Below, piece by piece: positions 58,388 to 64,000 of a stretch of DNA of 64,000 nucleotides. The number at the start of each line of letters is the position of its first letter. The first letter of the stretch is position 1. Under the pieces are notes generated by a model. That model did no database searches. It saw only the letters and a program-made list of their open reading frames with translations, and was not told where the DNA came from. Origin of the DNA: Nanobdellota archaeon (GTDB lineage: Archaea; Nanobdellota; Nanobdellia; Pacearchaeales; GW2011-AR1); assembly GCA_018815925.1 (NCBI GenBank), contig JAHIWS010000020.1, positions 28,041 through 92,040 of the forward strand, written 5' to 3'. The translations under genes and the position numbers were made by a program.

Positions 58388-60046
58388 ATGACAAAAAACA
58401 AGATTTTGTCTAACTTAAAAAATAAAAAACTTTTGCTTGTTGCATGGGGGGCAAGTATTAGTACACATTATCAATGTAGGGATTGGATACCTCCTTTTAA
58501 AAAAATATTCAAAGAAATAGTTATTTTTAGCCAGAGAGATTCTATTTTTCATCATGGAAAAAAAGAGATGAATAAAAACTTTTTAAATCTTTTAGCAAGA
58601 GAAAAACCAGATTATTTATTACTGGCACTAAACTATGATGAATTTTATACAGAAACTCTTTTAAAAATTAGAAAAATTTCCCCTCAAACAATAATTATTA
58701 ATTTTTTTGGAGATGATATGTGGAGATATGATGATTGGGGAAGACATTATTCTCTTTTTTCAGATTATATTTTCACTACTGAAAAAAAACACCCCTTTTT
58801 TATAAAAGACGGAATTGAAAAAGAAAAAATTTTTTTTGTTCACGGAGTTAATACGGAATTTTATAAACCATCTAAAACAAGTGTAAAATATGATGTAAGT
58901 TTTATAGGAGGTCCTATTAGGGATAGACCTGATTATATAGCCTTTCTTAAAAAACAAGGAATCAATCTTACTCTTTTTGGTTTTCAATGGGATAAATTTG
59001 AAGATTTAAAAGAAATTTATAAGGGAGTTCTTAGTCCAGGTGATTATGTAAAATTAGGGGGCCAAACAAAAATTAATCTAAGTTTTTCTAAAACAGCTTT
59101 AAAACAAAAAGGAGAAAAAGATACCCAATTTAAAGGACGTATTTTGGAGATTCCAGCAACAAACTCTTTTATTTTAATAGAAAAATTTTATGGTTTTGAA
59201 AAATTTTCAAAGAATTTTCAAAGGCTTTTATTTAGTGGCAAAGAAGATCTTCTTAAGAAAATAAAATATTATCTTGAAAATGAAAAAAAGAGAAAAGAAG
59301 CATCAAAAAAACTCTATAATGAAATAAAAAAAGATTACACCTGGTATGCTCTTTTTTTGAAAGCCTTTATAAATATAGAAAAAAAACCAATTTTTAGAAA
59401 ACAAAATTTTAATTTACACAAAAAAATAATATCTCTTTCTAGACAAGACTTATTTTTAGAACAAAGCTTGTTGAGGGATAAAATTAAAGATGCTGATTAT
59501 GTTAAATTTAAAACCAAAAAATCTTCTGAAAATAAATTTAGAGATTTTTTCCAATCACATTCTTTAGAAAAATCTAATAAACAAATTAGCTGTTGTGATT
59601 ATAATGTTTATTCCCCTTTAATAGGAAATTTCTTGATGTTCCAATCAAAAAAAGCTTTTAACTTTCTTACAAAAGAAAAATTTGATAATCTTATTATACC
59701 GGACCAGTTAATGTTAACCAAAGAATTTTTTTTAAAAAATATTAAAAAATTTCAAGCATATTTCAAAGGCAGAAAAGTGGATATTCTTGATGAAAATAAC
59801 AATATTTTTGTTTCAATCCCTTTAATTAATATTTTTAAAATCAAATTAAAAAAATATGAAATATCAGAAAAATTTTTTAGGCTTAAATTTTTGGACAAAC
59901 TTTATCCCATTTATTATCAAAAAAAATTTTCTATTTATCCTTTTAAATTATTTTTAGCAGGAGTCTTTGGAAAAAAATTTATTTTTGGTTTCTTTAAAGA
60001 AATAATTTTTAATAAATCTAATAAATATAAATTAAAATATATGTAA
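58388..60046 (+). CDS. CgeB-like glycosyltransferase with C-terminal extension
   Basis: In this 552-residue protein residues 1-330 resemble the CgeB-type GT-B fold: NFFGDDMWRYDDWGRHYSLF, VHGVNTEFYKP, YDVSFIGGPIRDRPDYIAFL and the donor-side QFKGRILEIPATNSFILIE. The C-terminal 220 residues are lysine- and aromatic-rich with no recognised domain, and look like a second, unrelated module. Glycosyltransferase function is likely for the first half; the acceptor is unknown. Confidence 0.75.
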   Translation: MTKNKILSNLKNKKLLLVAWGASISTHYQCRDWIPPFKKIFKEIVIFSQRDSIFHHGKKEMNKNFLNLLAREKPDYLLLALNYDEFYTETLLKIRKISPQTIIINFFGDDMWRYDDWGRHYSLFSDYIFTTEKKHPFFIKDGIEKEKIFFVHGVNTEFYKPSKTSVKYDVSFIGGPIRDRPDYIAFLKKQGINLTLFGFQWDKFEDLKEIYKGVLSPGDYVKLGGQTKINLSFSKTALKQKGEKDTQFKGRILEIPATNSFILIEKFYGFEKFSKNFQRLLFSGKEDLLKKIKYYLENEKKRKEASKKLYNEIKKDYTWYALFLKAFINIEKKPIFRKQNFNLHKKIISLSRQDLFLEQSLLRDKIKDADYVKFKTKKSSENKFRDFFQSHSLEKSNKQISCCDYNVYSPLIGNFLMFQSKKAFNFLTKEKFDNLIIPDQLMLTKEFFLKNIKKFQAYFKGRKVDILDENNNIFVSIPLINIFKIKLKKYEISEKFFRLKFLDKLYPIYYQKKFSIYPFKLFLAGVFGKKFIFGFFKEIIFNKSNKYKLKYM

Positions 60047-60051
60047 TTTTG

Positions 60052-60993
60052 TTATATTTTTTCTATTTCTTCAACTACAGAATTAACATCGATCCTACAC
60101 CTCTTTTGGATATTCTCTCTTCCGTAAATATAGAAGTAATCTTTTAATCCAATTCTTTTTAATTTTGTATTAAGGTTCCCATCCATAATAATTTCTGCAA
60201 TAATGCTTCCAAAACCACCATCTAAAAGATGTTCTTCTATAGAAACAATTGCCTTATATTTTGCCAAGGTATTTTTTAAGTCAGTGGAAATTGGTTTTAG
60301 CCTATAAATATCAATCACTCCAATGTTTCTCCCTTTTTCTAAAAATTTTTTCCTTATTTCTAATGCATTGTGAACCATATTTCCTGTAGCAATTATTGCA
60401 ATTTCTCCTCCTTTTTCTAATTCTTTGAATCCAGATGTAAAATCATCATATTGATAGTACTTTGATAAGTCTGGAACTAATTTTCTATCAAGTCTCGTGT
60501 AGGTTGGATTTGGAGATTTGTAGACAATTTCTGAAACATTTTTAGCCATATCACTATATGATGGAGAGTATATTTCTAAATTGGGGATAGCCCTCATAAT
60601 AGTGATATCTTCTGTTAAGTGGTGTGTAGGCCCAGAATCATCATATCCTACTCCTGCTCCAACCCCTAAAATATTAATTGGAATTTTCATAAGTCCTGCA
60701 TTTAATTTTATGAACTCATGGCATCTTGATGTTGTAAAAGGAGCAATAGCAAAAGTATAAACTTTTTTACCTTCTAATGCAAGACCTGTAGCAACAGCAA
60801 TCATGTTTTGTTCAGCAATACCTACATTTACAAAGTTTTGTGGAAGTTCTAATCTAAACAGATCTAATGCAGGAGCGCCCATGTCTGCATTTACCATCAC
60901 AACATTTCTATCTTTTTTGGCAAGCTCATGCATTTTACCTATAAATTCATCTCTCATATGTTTTTGATTATCCATTTTAAAAAAAACACTCAC
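60052..60993 (-). CDS. Transketolase, C-terminal subunit
   Basis: This 313-residue protein carries the Pyr domain (GKMHELAKKDRNVVMVNADM; FVNVGIAEQNMIAVATGLAL, with the catalytic Glu in AEQ) and the C-terminal transketolase domain (IGVIDIYRLKPI). Split transketolases are common in Archaea. The preceding gene encodes the N-terminal TPP domain and overlaps by 17 bp. Pentose-phosphate interconversion is expected, feeding ribose-5-phosphate and PRPP. Confidence 0.93.
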   Translation of the reverse strand: MSVFFKMDNQKHMRDEFIGKMHELAKKDRNVVMVNADMGAPALDLFRLELPQNFVNVGIAEQNMIAVATGLALEGKKVYTFAIAPFTTSRCHEFIKLNAGLMKIPINILGVGAGVGYDDSGPTHHLTEDITIMRAIPNLEIYSPSYSDMAKNVSEIVYKSPNPTYTRLDRKLVPDLSKYYQYDDFTSGFKELEKGGEIAIIATGNMVHNALEIRKKFLEKGRNIGVIDIYRLKPISTDLKNTLAKYKAIVSIEEHLLDGGFGSIIAEIIMDGNLNTKLKRIGLKDYFYIYGRENIQKRCRIDVNSVVEEIEKI

Positions 60994-61813
60994 TTAATTC
61001 TTGTTTTGCTTTTTCAGCTGCTTCTCCTCTTGGAGCTGCACCATGCATCAAAGGAAAATGCTCCATAGAACAAATACCTTTTCCTTTAATAGTGTCTGCA
61101 ATTATCACAAGAGGCTTCGTAAATCTAAAAGATCTAAAGTCATAAAGAGCGTTTAATAATTCCTTAACAGAATTTCCATTTACCCTTTTAACTTCCCATC
61201 CAAAAGACCTCCATTTATCTTCTAAAGGTTCTAAACTAAGGGCCCGTTCAGTATATTCAATAACCCCTAACCAATTTCTATCAATAATTGCTATTAAATT
61301 ATTTAGTCTATTATGTCCTGCAAACATTGCAGCTTCCCAATTAGAACCCTCATAAAGTTCTGCATCTCCTAATAAAACAAAAACAAAATGGTCTTTTCTA
61401 TCCATTTTAGCTGCAAGTGCCATTCCTGCACCAACACCCAACCCATGACCTAAAGACCCTGTAGTAATTTCTACTCCAGGCACATCACATTGTAAATGAA
61501 CTCCAAATTTTGCGTTTTCTTTACAAAAATCATTAAGCCATTCTTTAGGAAAAAAACCTTTATCAGCAAGAGTAACATATAAAATAGGGCTTCCTTGACC
61601 TTTACTTAAAATAAATCTGTCTCTTCCATCCCATTTAGGATTTCCTGGCTTTTGTCTTAGAATATTTCCATAATATAAAACAGCAAGTATTTCAGCACAA
61701 GACATAGAAGAAGTAACATGACCTGTACAAGCTCCAATACATAGGTTAAGAGTAGATTGTTTTAATTCATGTGCCTTTTTTTCTAATTCTTTTATGATAT
61801 TTTCTTGCATCAT
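60977..61813 (-). CDS. Transketolase, N-terminal subunit
   Basis: The 278-residue TPP-binding subunit has TGSLGHGLGVGAGMAL, GDAELYEGSNWEAAMFAG (TPP motif with GDA instead of the usual GDG) and HFPLMHGAAP at the C-terminus. It forms the active enzyme with the overlapping gene. Two ATGs (61813, 61810) are possible starts. Confidence 0.93.
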   Translation of the reverse strand: MMQENIIKELEKKAHELKQSTLNLCIGACTGHVTSSMSCAEILAVLYYGNILRQKPGNPKWDGRDRFILSKGQGSPILYVTLADKGFFPKEWLNDFCKENAKFGVHLQCDVPGVEITTGSLGHGLGVGAGMALAAKMDRKDHFVFVLLGDAELYEGSNWEAAMFAGHNRLNNLIAIIDRNWLGVIEYTERALSLEPLEDKWRSFGWEVKRVNGNSVKELLNALYDFRSFRFTKPLVIIADTIKGKGICSMEHFPLMHGAAPRGEAAEKAKQELSECFF

Positions 61814-61912
61814 AATCTAACCAAATATCTACTTTTAATATTTTCTATTGTAAACTATATATTTTAAGTAAACCATAATAAACTTTAAGAACAGGAATTT
61901 ACTTTTGTGACT

Positions 61913-63406
61913 ATGGAAAATTATGGTCTTGATCTCTTTTTAATTAATGTTGGAGGAACAAAGAAAAGAGTTTACCAAGAATTAAGTAAAGATTATTCTG
62001 CTATAGAACCTCCTTTTTGGGCAGCATTAACTGCAGGCTTTATTAGAAAAAAAGGTTTTTCTGTGGACATACTTGATGCTAATGCAGAAAACCTTACCTA
62101 TGAAGAAACAGCAAAATTAATTGAAGAAAAAAATCCAAGGTTTGTTAATATTGTAGTTTATGGGCAACACCCTTCAGCATCCACTCAGTTAATGACTGGT
62201 GTTGGTACTCTTTGTAATTTAATTAAATCAGAAAACAAGGAAAGAAAAATTATTTTAACAGGTCTGCATCCTTCGGCGGTACCTAAAAGAACCATTGAAG
62301 AAGAAAATTGTGATTTTGTGTGCGAAGGTGAAGGTTTTTATACAATTTTAGAACTTTTAAAGAACAAGAGTTTAAATGAAATCCCTGGATTATGGTGGAA
62401 AGAAGAAGAAAAAATAAAGAACAATCTTAGGTCTCCAAATGTATTAAATCTAACAGAAGAATTGGATGAGGTTGCTTGGGATTTATTACTTTTAAAAAAA
62501 GGAAAATATAAGGCACATAATTGGCAGTGTTTAGATAATTTAGGACTAAGGCCTTATTATGCATCTCTTTCTACAAGTATGGGTTGTCCTTTTAATTGCA
62601 ATTTTTGTTCAATTAAAGCTACTTTTGGAGGAGAAAGAAGAATAAGATACTGGGATCCTAATTGGGTTTTAAATCAAATTGATATTCTTGTAAAAGAATA
62701 CAATGTAAAGGTTATAAAAATAATTGATGAGATGTTTATTTTTAATTCTGAACATTATTTGAAAATAGCAGATGGATTAATAGAAAGAAATTATGATTTG
62801 AATATCTGGGCCTATGCAAGAGTAGATATAACTAAAAATGTTAATATAGATACTTTAAGAAAACTCAGAAAAGCAGGATTTAAATGGCTTTGTTTAGGTT
62901 TTGAGGCAGGAAGTGAAGAAGTTTTACAAGATGTTAAAAAAGGAACTTTTACTAAACAAGACATGTTGGATGTGAGTAAAAAAGTTAGAGATGCCGGAAT
63001 AAATATTTTAGCTAATTTTTTATTTGGATTGCCTGAAGATAATTTTGATACAATGCAAGAGACCTTGGATCTTGCTATTAAAATGAATTGTGAATTTGCA
63101 AATTTCTACTGCACAACTGCCTGGCCAGGTTCTGAACTTTATAGAGAGGTTCTTGAAAAAAATACAAAACTTCCAAAAAAATGGGAAGATTATGCCCAAC
63201 ACGCTTATGCATTCATACCTTTACCAACAAATAATTTGTCTCCAAAAGAAATTTTAGAGTTTAGAGATTATGCTTTTGATACTTATTTTAAAAACCCAAG
63301 ATATCTTAAAATGATTGAAGAAAAATTTGGAAAACAAGCACGAGAACATATAGAAGAAATGACAAATTTTAAATTAAAAAGAAAGTTGTATGGAGATATT
63401 AAATAA
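61913..63406 (+). CDS. Cobalamin-binding-type radical SAM enzyme 3
   Basis: 497 residues from ATG 61913, preferred over GTG two codons earlier. N-terminal B12-binding-type domain (about 30-150: PPFWAALTAGFIRKKGFS, IILTGLHPSAVPKRT), then the cluster cysteines C225, C229 and C232 in STSMGCPFNCNFCSIK and core sequence LGFEAGSEEVLQDVKKG. It is the third enzyme of this class in the locus. The C-terminus has an additional 120-residue region. Substrate unknown. Confidence 0.88.
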   Translation: MENYGLDLFLINVGGTKKRVYQELSKDYSAIEPPFWAALTAGFIRKKGFSVDILDANAENLTYEETAKLIEEKNPRFVNIVVYGQHPSASTQLMTGVGTLCNLIKSENKERKIILTGLHPSAVPKRTIEEENCDFVCEGEGFYTILELLKNKSLNEIPGLWWKEEEKIKNNLRSPNVLNLTEELDEVAWDLLLLKKGKYKAHNWQCLDNLGLRPYYASLSTSMGCPFNCNFCSIKATFGGERRIRYWDPNWVLNQIDILVKEYNVKVIKIIDEMFIFNSEHYLKIADGLIERNYDLNIWAYARVDITKNVNIDTLRKLRKAGFKWLCLGFEAGSEEVLQDVKKGTFTKQDMLDVSKKVRDAGINILANFLFGLPEDNFDTMQETLDLAIKMNCEFANFYCTTAWPGSELYREVLEKNTKLPKKWEDYAQHAYAFIPLPTNNLSPKEILEFRDYAFDTYFKNPRYLKMIEEKFGKQAREHIEEMTNFKLKRKLYGDIK

Positions 63407-63820
63407 TTATTTTTCTTTTCCAAAATACTCTTTTAAAATTTCTAATCCATGTTTTGTTAAAGGAATTGTTTCTATCTCCTTTTTATTAAAAAAAGCAAAT
63501 CCTGCTCCTTCACTTAGTTTTATTTCAGAAGTTTTTTCATTAAATCTACAAATGTAAATTTGATCCTGTCCCTTTTTGACTATGTTATCATATTTTATTT
63601 CAAAATTATAGTTTTTATAAAATTTAATAATTTCTATATTGATTCCTAATTTTCTTTTTAATATTTCTTTAAGTGTTTGTTGAGGTTCTTTATTTTCTTT
63701 TAAGGCCCCTCCAAAAAAACACCATTTTCCTGGAATCCAAGGATGCCCTAAATCTTTTTTTTGAAGAAGGAATTCATTATTTGAATTTAAAATTATTGCA
63801 GCCAAAACAATATTTTCCAT
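63407..63820 (-). CDS. NUDIX hydrolase
   Basis: The 137-residue Nudix fold: WCFFGGALKENKEPQQTLKE then ILKRKLGI, a variant of the Nudix box (G-x5-E-x7-R-E-x2-E-E) in which several of the acidic metal ligands are replaced by lysine or threonine. Metal-dependent hydrolysis of a nucleoside-diphosphate derivative is expected but catalytic strength is uncertain. It abuts the radical-SAM gene convergently. Confidence 0.75.
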   Translation of the reverse strand: MENIVLAAIILNSNNEFLLQKKDLGHPWIPGKWCFFGGALKENKEPQQTLKEILKRKLGINIEIIKFYKNYNFEIKYDNIVKKGQDQIYICRFNEKTSEIKLSEGAGFAFFNKKEIETIPLTKHGLEILKEYFGKEK

Positions 63821-63859
63821 ACATTTTTTTATTGTTTTTTATTTAAATAATTTTATATA

Positions 63860-64000
63860 GGCATTGTTGAAAAAGTCCCAGGATAAATTTAATTACCCTG
63901 GGATATTCTAATCATTGAGGTGATTAGAATGAAAAAAGAAGTGAAACTGGCTAGAAAAATCAATCGGTTTTTGAAACAATTAAATTATAGGGAATATTTA
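63860..64000 (+). mobile_element. Left end of an insertion sequence
   Basis: GGCATTGTTGAAAAAGT at 63860 looks like the terminal inverted repeat of an IS; it resembles IS5/IS903-type ends (GGCTTTGTTGAAT). A hairpin, CCCAGG with CCTGGG around 63877-63902, follows, then a strong Shine-Dalgarno and an open frame that runs off the edge. Only the left end is in the window, so family and target duplication cannot be checked. Confidence 0.65.
63929..64000 (+). CDS. Partial transposase, runs off the right edge
   Basis: 24 codons are visible, starting MKKEVKLARKINRFLKQLNY, basic and helical as is usual for transposase N-termini. GAGGTGATT lies six bases before the ATG, a near-perfect Shine-Dalgarno, unlike the leaderless host genes around it. 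The family cannot be decided from so short a piece. Confidence 0.6.
   Translation, partial: MKKEVKLARKINRFLKQLNYREYL

Overview
The window is a chromosomal segment of a very AT-rich archaeon. A two-subunit family D DNA polymerase, Orc1/Cdc6, RNA polymerase subunits D, F and N, ribosomal proteins eL18 and eL21, RNase P Rpp21, SecD/SecF and an intron-bearing tRNA all point to Archaea. Short genes, compact operons, TATA-like boxes about 25 bp before many ATGs (leaderless transcripts) and the gene mix look like a DPANN lineage near Woesearchaeota/Pacearchaeota; that placement is inference.

Layout. 1-4540: a plasmid- or virus-like element with a primase-polymerase/helicase, a zinc-ribbon protein, a probable ssDNA-binding protein, an Sm-like protein, an RHH protein and small HTH proteins. 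4588-7197: a TctA-like membrane protein with a probable broken 5' end, and a PurF-like protein lacking the glutaminase nucleophile. 7250-14067: replication block (PolD large subunit, HAD nucleotidase, PolD small subunit, Orc1/Cdc6) read away from a probable replication origin (14068-14580) with three ORB-like sites and an (ACT)23 tract. 14581-17138: small genes, including a convergent pair of coiled-coil/repeat-linker/HTH proteins with repeat-rich DNA. 17190-20104: decayed mobile DNA around an intact serine recombinase. 20105-25171: ribosomal protein, RNA polymerase and DUF655 operons with tRNA-Leu(CAA). 25262-32969: a MacB-like ABC exporter operon with accessory proteins, one carrying an RNA polymerase alpha-CTD-like domain. 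33020-37881: rpoN, Rpp21, a solitary 5S rRNA overlapping a PfkB kinase gene, tRNAs Leu, Arg (with intron) and Gly, then secF-secD. 37935-63406: a large surface glycan/lipid locus. 63860-64000: the left end of an insertion sequence.

How the genes fit together. The origin, its initiator and the replicative polymerase form one neighbourhood. The glycan locus combines nucleotide-sugar enzymes, GT4 and membrane glycosyltransferases, a flippase, GtrA, methyltransferases, six radical-SAM enzymes (three with an N-terminal cobalamin-binding-type domain), a decaprenyl-phosphate phosphoribosyltransferase-like UbiA enzyme beside a PAP2 phosphatase, and a split transketolase. This suggests a lipid-linked, pentose-containing and heavily modified surface glycan.

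Most host genes look leaderless, whereas several genes of the left element and the right-end transposase have strong Shine-Dalgarno sequences, a mark of foreign origin. All assignments come from reading the sequence; no database search was run.
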